Below, one piece after another: positions 12,701 to 21,226 of a stretch of 64,000 bases of DNA. The notes beneath the pieces were generated by a model. That model saw only the letters and a list, made by a program, of their open reading frames with translations, made no database searches and had not been told where the DNA came from. The DNA comes from Incurvaria masculella (taxonomy: Eukaryota; Arthropoda; Insecta; Lepidoptera; Incurvariidae): NCBI GenBank assembly GCA_946894095.1, contig OX335647.2, positions 23,640,001 through 23,704,000 of the forward strand. Reading direction: 5' to 3'. The first letter of the stretch is position 1. Every line of letters begins with the position of its first letter. The position numbers and the translations under genes were made by a program.

Positions 12701-15700
12701 CCAATCTTGTTTTCCTTGATTGTTTTTTAGGACTTTGCATTTAAAGGATCTTTTGAAAACCTCTAGTAGTTTATTCATAAATATACCTGTAGACGTATCA
12801 ATATCCTGCATTGTACTTACAAATTCCCAACATATAATTTCTAGGCTTTTTTTAAATTGTTTTACACCAGTTTTAGTTAGGATTGTACGATTTATATTTT
12901 GAGTGGGATTTTTATTGTTCATATTTGTTAGAAATTCGAAATATATGGCCTCATGATCAGATATAGTACTATTAAGAACTTTTATCGAATACTGTGATTC
13001 ATTATAATTTGTTATGATGTTGTCAATGCAAGTTTTGGAGTGGTCGGTGATTCTAGTAGGTTGATTAACCACTAGGTGACAGTTTGATTCTATTACAATT
13101 TCCTGAAGTTCTATGCTACGTTTGTTCTTACTTAAAATGTTAATATTAAAATCGGCAGCTAAAACAATATTCTTATGCTCTTTTGTAATTTTTTTAAGTA
13201 TCCTGTCAAGAATAAGTCTAAAGTGATCGTAGCAACCATTATCCGACCTGTAAACACTTAGTACAACAGTGTTGTATTCGCTCAACTCAATCGCTGCTAT
13301 TTCACAATCAAACTCTTTAGACATTTTAATCAAATCAATTCTGTCAACACATTCAATACAATCTTTTACAAATATAGCCGAACCTCCGTGGCCATGTTTT
13401 GTTCTACAAAAATTACTTCCCAATTTAAAACCACTAAAACATATACTTTCTATTTGACACTTGTGAGTCCATGTTTCAGTGAAGCAGAGGATATCACAGT
13501 CAAGTTTATTTTTTTCTACTTCCAGCATACCAATCTTTTTAGCAATGCTTCTTACGTTTTCATATAATAGCTTTAGGGATTTTCCTAAGAATCCTAGGTC
13601 ACATTCACAGTTGATTGAGTTAGTTGAAAATTTCTTTCACTTTTCTCACTGATAACGATTTGTTTTAAATTCGACGGATTGACATTTTCATTCTGTCGTA
13701 TCAGAATTGATTGAGTTAGTGTGCGTTTACCTTTAGTGTGTAGGGCACCTAGCATAGTGAACTGGTTACAATTTAGGTTTATATATCTAGTGTGATTGTG
13801 TGTATGTGCGATACCCTTTATGGCTTTATTTATATTATGTATTTCTGTATCGTTTTTACCATTATATAAAATTGGTACCAAACATATTTGCTGTCCTCTG
13901 ATATGACCTTGATCAGCAATCTCAGTGAGTCTAGATATGTAGCCCTTTGGATCATGTTCCACGGACTCATATTCACTAATAAGTATCAAGTTAATGCCCT
14001 CGAAGTCATCGTCATTATCCTGGACATAGCTATGTAATATTAAATTATAAGGAGCATTCGGCTTACATGTGTTTATGATATGATTTTCATTCGTGAGGTT
14101 TTCATGTATGTATTTCGAAAAACCTATTCCATTCCTCCCCGAGTATACTCTGATGTATTTCGGATTTGACATTGATTTTTCAGACGAAATATCGAATGGG
14201 GCAGATTTGAACGTATTTGTACTGTTATTTTCACTATTCACCTCTATTGAAGAGTTTACAGATGTTTTATTATCTTTAGCTACAACGTTACGTATCTTCC
14301 TAATTGTTGTTTTCTTCTTTTTCTTCGGTTTCGTTGATTTTGATGCTTTTGAGAATTGAAGCGGTTCTGCGATGTCTTCCACACGTTCATGGTCTCCAGT
14401 GGTAGGTTTTTGGTCTCCGTCAAAGGGCACAGGAACTGACCTGTTTTCATCAAACTGTACTTCCGCAACGGGCATGAGGTCATCGTAGGATCGTATACGC
14501 AATACGTCATTTCATATTAATTGAGTGTTTTTACCTGTGATTGCAATCAGTGGCAGATATGTACTTTTGTAAACTTACACTAAGTGCACTTCGAAAAAAT
14601 AACCAGCTGAGTTTTTTGCCAGTTCTTCTTCGCTGTGATTGCTGAACTGGGAAATGATAAAATATGACAAACCCGAGTGCAGTGTACTGTCTATGGTTGA
14701 TGAACAAACAATGAGAGGATGCTGCCAGATACAAAATGTGCCAGAAAAAGAATACTTTAAGTCGGCCCGTAAGCATCAGAAAATTTCGCCTACCATATCC
14801 CATGTAGTTTACTAATAATTTGAAAACCATTGTTCCAACTTACTTGATATTTGGGATCTAATATTAGGCTACCAATATCTGTGTCTGCATGTCTTCGTTG
14901 TTTCGTTAAATGAATTCTAGGTCAAACCACAGAGATTTTGATACATTTAAAGGTACCATACATATATATACTACATATTGGATTTGATACATAGGTTATA
15001 TAGGTATCAACAAAAAAATATGGGGAGGCTGATTTTTTCTGGTCGCTGGTAATCAATCATGAAATTTGCAGGATTTGCTAGTATGATAAGTTTATATATT
15101 TATGGTTTCATTTGTAGATCTACATTGACTACTACACACCCTGTGTAGTTTGGTTTAAAAAATAAATAAAGCGTTTTTGCATTAGAAATGAATTTGATGT
15201 CCATTTTAGTTTTCTACTAAACTATAACTAGGTATTTTTTCATTTTGACTGCTCGTTCACGCTAACCCATTGAAGTTCCAAATTGCAAACCTATTTAATT
15301 AAGGAAACTATTAAAAAATCGTGCCATTATACCAATGCATTATACATATAAACTCACCACAACGCACTCATCGTCGGTGAAGGTATAGCGGCGGCCAGCG
15401 CGCGCGCCGGTGTCTGGGATCACTGATTCTGTCACGAGCTCCTCTCCTTCCAGCCGGGTCACACTCTGTCGACACCATTAGCAATAGACACACTCATCGT
15501 CTACCAACGGCGGCGCGAAGACGCGCACACAGGCGTCGTCAGATCAGGAATAACCGATTCCATTACCAGCTCCTCGCCTTTCAGTCAGCATACGCTCTAT
15601 TGATACAACTAGCATCAATAAACACATTCGTCGTCGGTGAAGATATAGCGGCGGCGCCGGCAGCGTGCACACAGAGTCAGGGGTCACCGATTCCATGACT

Positions 15701-18700
15701 AGCTCCTCGCCCTTCAGCCGGGTCACGCTCTGTCGACACAACTAGCATCAATATACACACTCGTCTTCCGTTAAGATGTAGCGGTGGCGGCGCGCACAAC
15801 GCTGTCAGGGATCACCGATTCCATCACCAGCTCCTCGCCCTTTAGCTGGGTCGCGCTCTGTCAGCACAACTAGCATCAATATACACACCAGTCGTCAATA
15901 AATATGTAGCGGCGGAGGCGGCGCGCACACCTGTGTCAGGGGTCACCGACTCCGCCACCAGCTGGGCCAGAAACTTTGTCAACACAACGAGACTCATTGT
16001 CATTGTTAGTCACACCCTCCGTCGTTGAACTTGTAACGGCTACCGTGTTGGGCATGTAAAGTAAAGTCCGTAGGTACCTTGATGGTCTGGTTGGGCATGA
16101 CCTCCTCGTACTCCTCGCCGAGCCGGAAACGCATCTCGACAGTGCGGATCATGGACGTGTTCCGGATCGTCCATGTGTCGCCCTCGCGGGAGATCTCCAT
16201 CACCGGAGATGACATCGACATCATCATCCGTCCCATGTACGGAACACCTGCCATCATTTCAGCCATTAGGTATAGGTATATAACACGGAGGAGGGAGGTA
16301 GACAGGAGATGGTCTCAGCAAACTGGGTCTGTGTACACCAAGTGTGTGTTTACAAGGATTTGTTTTTATTAAATTTTTTTAGGGACCAGACGTAAATCAG
16401 CGTTGCTGCTCACTGAGTGAAATGCAACTTATGCTGAGATGGCCCCTTTTCTTCATTACTACTTGCTAACTCATTGTGCTACTTTTATGCTGTAAATCTT
16501 ACTGCGTATATGAAGAATAAATGATTTTTTATTTGATTTTTTTTATTTGAAGTGCGTCTCTGTCTTTTTTTTTTTTTTATGCGACCTGACATGGATGGCT
16601 AATACCACACAACTACCGTTATGATATTAGCCCAATACACCATATTTCCGAAGGAATTAGGTGCCATGCCAGGACCTTCCCTTTATGAGCACGGCTACAT
16701 TGAACTGGATGGATGGATTTCATTGCCGCTTCGACCATATTTTCATCCAATGCGATGGTACCAACCCAGGCGGGCTTAAACCCTACCACCTAGTAGGGCA
16801 AGGGGACCTACAGTTTTACATGGATTCCGAACCATGGAGCAGCTCGCATTCGTGACGAAATGCACTTATCGAACTCTGAAAGAGAAAGACAGTGGTGCAA
16901 GTTGGTATTGAACCCGGGCCTCTGGTACGCTAGGCCGGTCCCCGCGCCACTAGGCTACGAGCCGCTGTCACAGCCCACGTGATAATAAATCGTGGCTTAG
17001 CGTTATTCGCGACTAGGCGCTGGCGGTGTTAGGTTGAGGGACAATATTGCGGTCTGCGGCGCAATTTTCGGCAAACAGTCGATAACACAGCAAAAAAAAT
17101 TTAAAGTGTGTAGGTGGAATTACGCTTTATTTGTCAGTAAAACAACTCATATTTTATAATTTGAGTCAATATTCGAACATTGTATCGATGTATCGGTCTT
17201 GCTATTGGCCGATAGATGGCGTGCAATCATTTTCTTTGTACGGTAAGAAATGTTGATCATATTTTTAAATCGATCGAAATTTCGAAGGTTTTTTTTTAAA
17301 AAAACTAAAGCTAAAATGCAAAAGGCGCCATCTAGTTGTAATCTAGTCTAGTCTAGTTGTAATTAAGGATGTTCCGACCCATACAATGTTTTTTTTACAC
17401 AGAACGCAAAAAGTATTGCACTTTAAGGCATGAATTCGTCAAAAATCTAATATAAATATTATAAAGGGGAAAGTTTGTAATGATGGATGGATGGATGTTT
17501 GTTACTCTTTCACGTAAAAACTACTGAATGGATTTTAATGAAACTTTACAATAATATAGCTTATACATCAGAATAAGACATAGGCTACAATTTATAAAGA
17601 TATTGTGCCCATGGGCTTTAGAACTTTCACGGGGCTGCGAAAACGATGCCGGTAGCGCTACTTCACACCAGGGGGAGCGGGGCCGGGGGCGGGGCGGGCG
17701 GTCCGACGGGGGCGGGTGCGGGGAGGGCGGGGGGCGGGTACGGCTTGGTATTTCCCGCAACTTTAGGATTACTTGGCAAAATCCTTGAGAACCAGTTACT
17801 CGAATTTAGATGCGGATTGTATCTACGTCTAGCCTGATTCTACTCAAAACTTATAGGCTACATAATATAACGCTTCATTACCTGAAGGGTGAGTAGTGAG
17901 TGTTAAATTCTTATAATTTGCGAACCACTAACCCGATTTATGTGCGTATTTTATCAATGTATAAGATCTCTGGGAGCTGTCAGGTTCGAGATGGGTTACC
18001 GTTTTCGATGTTGAGGCTGGCTGTGGGTTGGAGTCCACGCAAAACTTACCTACATTACACGTTACTTACTTACTAGGTAAACAATGTTGCAGTGCAAGTG
18101 CAGAAAGGTTCTGGCGGCAAATGCTTTTTTTTTAAATAGCCACCAAATGTCAACGAAGCTCTAAATGCGAGTCTAAATGGGAATTATTGGATGTTTCTCA
18201 TTAAATCATGCTATTTCATCTCGAACGATCTTGATTAAATTTGGTAGATGGATACATTGTCCTGGACCAGTTTGACCCTATTTTGGATCAGTCATGTCGG
18301 ATACTTTTTATCCATGAAATAATTTTGCCGACGCTAACCCGAGCGGAGCCGGGTACCGCAGCTAGTATTAAATATAGCCATAGTATTTGCAGCGAAAACA
18401 TATTGACAATTTCAGGTTTAATGGTTTCGTTGTAATTGCCGATTAGAAGTTTTACACCGTTAGATGGCGCTGTTAAATAAAAATCGTATTTAAATCAATT
18501 GTAACAAAACCAATAATCCTGAAATTGTGAAATTGTTTTCGCTGCAACTACTATGGATATATATTATATTTTTGACGAATTCGTGCAGTACTTTTTGCGT
18601 TCTGTGTAAAAAAAAATTGTATGGGTCGGGAGAATAGCTCTCGGAACAGCTGCTAGCAGAATACCGGTTCTACTGGGAGATGGATTTAGCAAAAATAGGC

Positions 18701-21226
18701 GGTGCATGACCCCACCATGAAGTGTTTTCCCCCCCGCTGCTGCCCTCGCACATGTACTAATTCGAGTTAACACCATCTACTCTCTACCTCTCCCCTCCTG
18801 AACTTGAATGTTCCTTTGTGAAACAAGCGTAGTAGTTCGATTGCACATATTTAATTTGCTAAGTAATGTGTGGTAATATAAATATTGTTCAAGTAATGTA
18901 AATTAAGCATTTTTTTAAAGAGTATATGGATTATGTCAACAAAACAAATTAAAACAGCTTGATTCGAGTGACATCTGTTGGAGACTTGCGTGATTGCGGT
19001 TCATTGGCGCAATTTGAAGTCAAGTCACTATTTTATCAGCAAACCTTTGTATGCAATATTTCTGCAATTAAACAATCACACCATACATCTCCATATTAAT
19101 TTGGAATTCCAACAATTTATTAATTTTTCGGGAACAGTATCTTCAGCTCCGCTTTTCAAATGGGCATTGTCCTTTCATTGATTTGCCAAAAGGGCCAAGG
19201 CGGCGAATTGCGCATTTGCGCGTCGGCTGTTAGACCTGGCATAAACTTTTTTGAAAATCTAAAGCTTTTTTAGATGAACTCCAGAAGGAGCCCTAGATAA
19301 TGTGGACCTGGAGAAAACGTAAGCACCTAACACGAGATTGACTTTATCATTTCGGATCAAACCCGTGGTCAACTGTTTCAACACCAGCAGCGATAATAAT
19401 CTACGAGTCACCCTTAATTTCAACTAAAAGCGCGAAAGAGACAATTTGATGATGTTCACATTCCAACCGACCTTCATGCAAAGCGCTATGGGGTCCAAAC
19501 ACTTCCAGTTGGAAACGCTGGAAACTACGTGCGATGACAGGATAAGTGAAGATCTTGTGGAGACCGGACGGATTTGATTTTTACCGCAGCAGTGTAGGAA
19601 AGCCTTCACACTCTCGTTTTACCATATACAGAGGAGACAGGAAATGGATTACACAGGCTGCATCGGTTCTAAAAAGCTCTCAAGACGCGACCATTGTCAG
19701 GCTCAGATCATTCAAATAGAAAAAGGCGTCGAAATTATTTGCACAACAGCTTGGTAGGAGCCACCCGCCGAAAGTGAAAACACACCTTGCACAACCAACA
19801 CTTCCAAGCCCGACGACTTAGTAACAACAAAGCCCGGGGTAAGGACAGCATTACTACGGAACGCATTTACGGAGAGCTGAAGGGCACCAACCATCAAAGC
19901 CTCCAGGAAATCTTTACGTCTGACCCGCACAATATCACCATACCGGCGGTATAAAGCGAGAGCCACGTTGTTTTGTTTTCGTAGAAAGAAGATATGCCGC
20001 TCTCAATATCTCCCTCTATAGCAATTTCTAAAAACTGTTCAAGGGTACCACGAATCGCTTCATCACGAGGTTCGATGGATTTCAGCCGCCCGAACAGGCC
20101 GTGGGATTTGAAAAGGCTGCAGCACAGTAAACCATATCGGCAGCTTATCCAGAAGATTGAAGTAATCAGCCACTGTGTATGATATTTGTGGAATAAGAGA
20201 AAGTATCTGAATCCATCGAAACCTGGGCTGTTCTGGAATCCTTGCAGCGATACCAAATACATTGTCAATATATTGAGGTGATGAGACCGAGGATGAGACG
20301 TTTCTATCAGGCCGCCTCAATGACCGTCTATATGGTCTATATGTCCAGACGACAAAACCAATCCGATTGTGCAAAGTTGTACGACGGGGGAATGTCATAT
20401 CTTCCAAACTGTTCACCATTGCGCTAGAGGAGGTCTTTGGAACTCTGGCACTGGATTGGCCGAGGCATAAATCTAAACGGCGCGTATCTTCCACACCTCT
20501 GGTTTGCCAACGATATCGTCGTGATGGCTCACGAAGTGCTCAAAGATCTCAATGACGCGTCGAGTCGAGTAGGACTCGGGATGAACTTGGACAAGACTAA
20601 AATCCGATTTCTGATTCCGTTTCCGTCGCTGGTGCGTCACTTGAAGTTGTGCAAGAATATGTATTTCTTGGAATCCATATTAACTAGACAAGAACAGTTT
20701 CGACAAAGATACCGAAAGGAGTATTTGTTTGTGGTGGGCAGTATCATGGAAGCTTCATCATATCGTTTCGACACCGGGATGCCTTAAGACCACGTTCTTC
20801 AAACAACATCGCCATTTTCACCGAAGATTGAAGCGCAGGTGCCTCTTAACCTTCTGTAACGACTACTCTACAATACAGTCGTTTTGTCTAAAATCCAAAG
20901 AGTATGTAAACGCTTGTCTAAAATCTATACACCGGAAATAGAGACAAATTCGAGATCTCTTTCTGTCATGCTGAAGTCAACAGAGTAAAAAGGACTTAGG
21001 AATTCCTTCTCTTTCCAATGTATACAATTAAGAGGAAACGACTGTACATATAGCATAAAAGTTTGACATACTAGTATGTAGGTCCCAATCCGTGAAGTAA
21101 CACGTCAAAACTAAAATGCGAACCTTGGCAACGTCTATAGGAGGGGCAACACTTACCAACGGTGGTGAAGTATTCGTCAATATTTTCATTCTTGTAGTGT
21201 TTATACTTTCCCTCGATAGACGGCAT
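3689..21226 (-). CDS. Fatty-acid-binding protein A, four-exon gene (CDS join)
   Basis: CDS is the complement of join(3689-3751, 15358-15465, 16078-16247, 21157-21226): 136 codons plus TGA, the usual length for cytosolic FABPs (about 130-135 aa). All three introns have GT donors and AG acceptors, with phases 1, 0 and 0. The N-terminus MPSIEGKYKHYKNENIDEYF and the strand motif RFRLGEEYEE are FABP hallmarks. The family forms a ten-strand barrel that carries fatty acids or retinoid-like ligands in the cytosol. The last strand reads GKRYFRR, so the common Arg-x-Tyr ligand pair appears as Lys-Arg-Tyr (inferred alignment). The gene is swollen to 17.5 kb by transposons and a satellite in introns 1 and 3. 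A compact paralogue lies upstream (25687-28868). The specific ligand cannot be told. Confidence 0.88.
3866..3954. repeat. Near-perfect 39-bp-arm hairpin
   Basis: Arms 3866-3904 and 3916-3954 are reverse complements with one mismatch; the inner 32 bp (3873-3904 and 3916-3947) are perfect. The loop is 11 bases. It sits in FABP-A intron 3, about 115 bases from the exon 4 acceptor, so it would fold in the pre-mRNA. A very small palindromic element or a recent inverted duplication is more likely than a microRNA gene. Confidence 0.7.
4846..5308 (+). mobile_element. GGCCAAGTGCGAGTCGGACTC-family repeat (copy 1), interrupted by a foldback element
   Basis: Starts AAAACCGGCCAAGTG and ends GGGTACGGAGCCCTAAAAA. 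It holds the family landmarks TTGTTGTTATAGCGGCAAAA, a short (GGAC)n run and CTTAGTAATAGGGTT. At 5118-5262 it is split by a foldback insert with AAACACGTCACTTT and its inverse. At least eight other copies or pieces lie in the window. Confidence 0.7.
5118..5262. mobile_element. Foldback element (copy 1) with ACACGTCACTTT arms
   Basis: CAAACACGTCACTTT at about 5159 and AAAAGTGACGTGTTTG at about 5212 are inverted. The flanks resemble those of 46865-46990 in reverse orientation. It lies inside a GGCCAAGTGCGAGTCGG-family repeat, so it inserted after that repeat. Confidence 0.5.
5310..5700. other. CpG-dense patch in FABP-A intron 3
   Basis: A GC-rich, CpG-dense stretch (about 5325-5455, with several CGACGCGACG and GGGCGGCGGC runs) grades into ordinary sequence. 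It resembles a promoter or 5' UTR region, but I find no coding exon beside it. Short open frames here show no recognisable protein. Confidence 0.2.
6774..7147 (-). mobile_element. GGCCAAGTGCGAGTCGGACTC-family repeat (copy 2) with expanded (CCGT)n
   Basis: Inverted copy running from TTTTTAGGGTTCCGTACCC to CGAGTCCGACTCGCACTTGG. A (CCGT)n tract of about 113 bases occupies 6822-6934. The open frames made of TDGR or PSVR repeats are translations of this tract, not genes. Confidence 0.75.
7150..7560. other. CpG-rich unique stretch without a recognisable gene
   Basis: Rich in CG, GTCGTCG and CGCGC words between an interspersed repeat and the 100-bp satellite. TCGTCGATTGT recurs at about 7365 and 7409. 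Several frames are open by chance. No motif or splice pattern was convincing. Confidence 0.2.
7581..8835. repeat. 100-bp satellite with 500-bp higher-order repeat
   Basis: The anchor GACCAGTGTTTCCC falls at steps of exactly 100 bases from about 7593 to 8693, and a degraded thirteenth register follows at 8793. Units five apart are more alike than neighbours: 7791 and 8291 share GACGTTTACTTTG and CATCATGGGTCT, 7891 and 8391 share CCCAAGATATAAC, 7991 and 8491 share ACAGGAAGTTAGA, 7691 and 8191 share AACAAAAAACAA. The array lies in intron 3 of FABP-A. Confidence 0.9.
8982..9265 (+). mobile_element. GGCCAAGTGCGAGTCGGACTC-family repeat (copy 3)
   Basis: Runs from AAACCGGCCAAGTGG to GGGTACGGTACCCTAAAAA with a short (GGAC)4 tract. 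It lies about 150 bases after the satellite. Confidence 0.7.
9285..9645 (+). pseudogene. Open tail of unknown origin, possible cysteine-rich remnant
   Basis: One frame is open from the preceding repeat to TAA at about 9641, next to AATAAA. A second frame reads SCDLSCCDRNGRTCGRTF and then DICGRPNARS before a stop, a cysteine pattern like that of a secreted peptide. Neither frame is a complete gene and no family is recognised. It could be a fragment of a processed gene copy. Confidence 0.2.
10760..13528 (-). CDS. LINE ORF2: endonuclease and reverse transcriptase
   Basis: 922 residues from the first ATG. The true frame opens earlier: the in-frame upstream codons read LKLLYENVRSIAKKIG, a typical start of an apurinic-type endonuclease. 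Endonuclease signals are LCFTETW near residue 15, VVLSVYRSD, and the TCIDNIITN block. Reverse transcriptase motifs follow: NNYRPISLLPVLSKLLE (about 495), FCDLSKAFDCVRHDILL, GVPQGSILGPLLF and the catalytic FADDTS (about 655). The C-terminal YAYFHAQLTYGILVWGNA is usual for this group. The protein copies element RNA at a nicked target. No interruption is visible. Confidence 0.88.
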   Translation of the reverse strand: MLEVEKNKLDCDILCFTETWTHKCQIESICFSGFKLGSNFCRTKHGHGGSAIFVKDCIECVDRIDLIKMSKEFDCEIAAIELSEYNTVVLSVYRSDNGCYDHFRLILDRILKKITKEHKNIVLAADFNINILSKNKRSIELQEIVIESNCHLVVNQPTRITDHSKTCIDNIITNYNESQYSIKVLNSTISDHEAIYFEFLTNMNNKNPTQNINRTILTKTGVKQFKKSLEIICWEFVSTMQDIDTSTGIFMNKLLEVFKRSFKCKVLKNNQGKQDWITPGIIISACKLKNLHHELKLNNSSKLKTFVSTYKRIYRKAINCAKRLANTKQIRQSHNIVKSMWYIIKKEQKPIGKTARINKIQIGENSITDDKQIAHQFNDFFLNAPIELTKGIDIDLSKAIDYLNTSIPYSDQSINFLPLTQAELRESFKRLKDKSSQDVFGLSSKVLKHCEKELSAPILELFHRALKAGIFPDSLKLAKVVPVLKKGTSLDMNNYRPISLLPVLSKLLETIIYNRLMDFFTKNGTLSKDQFGFRSGCSTSLAVYSFVKNIWKALDTSQKTCGIFCDLSKAFDCVRHDILLAKLEHYGVRGGVFKIMESYLSNRKQRVHVGEAFSDWADITQGVPQGSILGPLLFLVYINDLPTVASELCKSTLFADDTSLSVAACNNQILENKCISIMENVSRWFSINGISLNKNKTVVVNFSIRKDKVNVNSTNSKSTKFLGIHIDAQLKWDRQIDIVCKKLSSCLYALKQIKPLVEENMLKMIYYAYFHAQLTYGILVWGNAVEMIRVLRKQKSALRILHGVNRKASCRPLFSTSRIITVIGQYILECLTYVHTHLDEFSIASQKHTYRTRAKDSKSLLLPYNRLRKADSHGDLTKVKMYNHISPAIRSLAPVKFKKRMKFFLTQNVTYSLQEYFEMTIA
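13594..14502 (-). CDS. LINE ORF1
   Basis: 302 residues, ending in TAG at a point where ORF2 is already open in another frame, so the two frames overlap. The N-terminal third is charged and contains a basic run (KPKKKKKTTIRKIR). The rest has hydrophobic strand-like blocks (GINLILISEY, ICLVPILYNGK) spaced as in SGNH-type esterase folds, which some CR1-group ORF1 proteins carry. I see no CCHC zinc knuckle and no certain catalytic serine, so the esterase idea is inference. The role is probably RNA binding or element packaging. Confidence 0.65.
   Translation of the reverse strand: MRIRSYDDLMPVAEVQFDENRSVPVPFDGDQKPTTGDHERVEDIAEPLQFSKASKSTKPKKKKKTTIRKIRNVVAKDNKTSVNSSIEVNSENNSTNTFKSAPFDISSEKSMSNPKYIRVYSGRNGIGFSKYIHENLTNENHIINTCKPNAPYNLILHSYVQDNDDDFEGINLILISEYESVEHDPKGYISRLTEIADQGHIRGQQICLVPILYNGKNDTEIHNINKAIKGIAHTHNHTRYINLNCNQFTMLGALHTKGKRTLTQSILIRQNENVNPSNLKQIVISEKSERNFQLTQSTVNVT
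14515..14745 (-). repeat. Interspersed repeat, GAAGAACTGGCAAGAAACTC type (copy 1)
   Basis: Inverted copy of the sequence at 25370-25545. Both have AGTACACTGC(A)CTCGG, the CCAGTTC...GAAGAAGAACTGG block and a CACAGGTAAAAA end. It abuts the 5' end of the LINE. It is probably the 3' tail of a retroelement. Confidence 0.5.
15358..15465 (-). CDS. FABP-A exon 3 (the intact copy)
   Basis: 108 bases, 36 codons, in phase 0 on both sides. It runs from SVTRLEGEELVTESV to YTFTDDECVV and ends at a GTGAGT donor. It is the distal, and only undamaged, member of a tandem array of exon-3-like units that continues to about 16050. Confidence 0.88.
15480..16050 (-). pseudogene. Tandem array of decayed exon-3 copies in FABP-A intron 2
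   Basis: Five units spaced about 131 bases apart share the exon-3 sequence. The anchor (A)CCGATTCC lies at about 15422 (intact copy), 15553, 15686, 15814 and 15945; a sixth half copy lies at about 16012-16045. Each unit is exon-3-like sequence plus about 23 bases of intron ending in a CAG-like acceptor. The extra copies keep pieces such as RLKGEELVMESV and ECVY, but have frameshifts or stops between the halves and lack a good donor. They look like dead duplicate exons rather than alternative ones. Confidence 0.75.
16078..16247 (-). CDS. FABP-A exon 2
   Basis: 170 bases between an ATGGCAG acceptor and a GTACCT donor. It encodes the barrel segment from GVPYMGR to MPNQTIK, including MEISREGDTW and FRLGEEYEE, which define the FABP family. 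Translation past the donor runs into a half copy of exon 3 (see the exon-3 array). Confidence 0.92.
16567..16968 (-). mobile_element. tRNA-derived SINE (copy 1)
   Basis: Head at about 16966 with a good A box (TAGCCTAGTGG) and a B-box-like GGTTCAATACC. The body is shared with 43640-44046, and a T-rich stretch at 16567-16579 (the A tail on this strand) closes it. It lies in FABP-A intron 1. The matching stretch of FABP-B intron 1 (27440-27500) is uninterrupted here. Confidence 0.75.
16975..17350. repeat. Segment of FABP-A intron 1 shared with FABP-B intron 1
   Basis: Matches 27510-27950: GGTGTTAGGTTG, GGGACAATATTG, TCTGCGGCGCAATTTTCGGC, CGATGTATCGGTCTTGC and GGCGCCATCTAGTTGTA occur in the same order. 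This is the intronic part of the tandem gene duplication. Confidence 0.7.
17364..18636. mobile_element. Long-hairpin MITE split by a nested insertion
   Basis: The outer arms are CCGACCCATACAATG and its inverse CATTGTATGGGTCGG (one base off). They continue inwards through ACACAGAACGCAAAAAGTA, GAATTCGTCAAAAAT, CCATAGTA and GCAGCGAAAAC to a centre near 18465. The right arm is continuous; the left arm is broken at about 17460 by about 900 bases ending at GCAGCTAGT (about 18363). FABP-B intron 1 has no trace of the element at the matching place (about 27955). Confidence 0.75.
17460..18365 (+). mobile_element. Nested insertion ending in ...GGTACCGCAGCTAGT
   Basis: Starts near TATTATAAAGGGGAAAG, includes CTACTGAATGGATTTTAATG, and ends GACCCGAGCGGAGCCGGG then GCAGCTAGT. 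The same terminus appears at 28280-28311, 28560-28583 and 47265-47297. A CTAG|T terminus preceded by a GC-rich palindromic stretch is compatible with a Helitron-like 3' end (inference). It contains a GC-rich patch at 17640-17740. Confidence 0.5.
19290..20860 (+). pseudogene. Decayed RTE-type LINE fragment
   Basis: Pieces of endonuclease and reverse transcriptase appear in shifting frames. These include SDNNLRVTLNFN near 19390, ESIETWAVLESLQRYQI near 20215, the ALEEVF...LDWPR block near 20420, LWFANDIVVMAHEVLKDLND (the FADD motif altered to FAND) near 20500, and GLGMNLDKTKI. Many stops and frameshifts make it inactive. It lies in FABP-A intron 1. The RTE assignment rests on motif style. Confidence 0.7.
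21157..21226 (-). CDS. FABP-A exon 1
   Basis: ATG at 21226-21224 opens 23 codons plus one base, ending at a GTAAGT donor (21156-21151). The upstream sequence resembles that upstream of FABP-B exon 1 (CGTTATTTTA, and further out a GGAGCAGRCATCT stretch on the + strand), supporting a shared ancestral 5' UTR and promoter. Confidence 0.88.

Larger units (their letters stand above)
10466..14510 (-). mobile_element. Near-full-length Jockey/CR1-like LINE
   Basis: A non-LTR retrotransposon in intron 3 of FABP-A, transcribed in the same direction as the gene. It has two long open frames (ORF1 13594-14502, ORF2 10760-13528), then a 3' UTR of about 290 bases ending in a tandem (GATTT)n tail at about 10466-10490, as in CR1/Jockey-type elements. 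The 5' end abuts another interspersed repeat at about 14515. Both frames lack internal stops, so this insertion should be young. The clade is inferred from motif style only. Confidence 0.85.

Noticed and set aside
15480..16050. Functional mutually exclusive exons in FABP-A
   Set aside because: The extra copies have frameshifts or stops and poor donors. Only the copy at 15358-15465 can be spliced in frame.
19712..20494. Minus-strand open frames of 84-143 codons
   Set aside because: They are antisense to a recognisable RTE reverse transcriptase fragment on the + strand.
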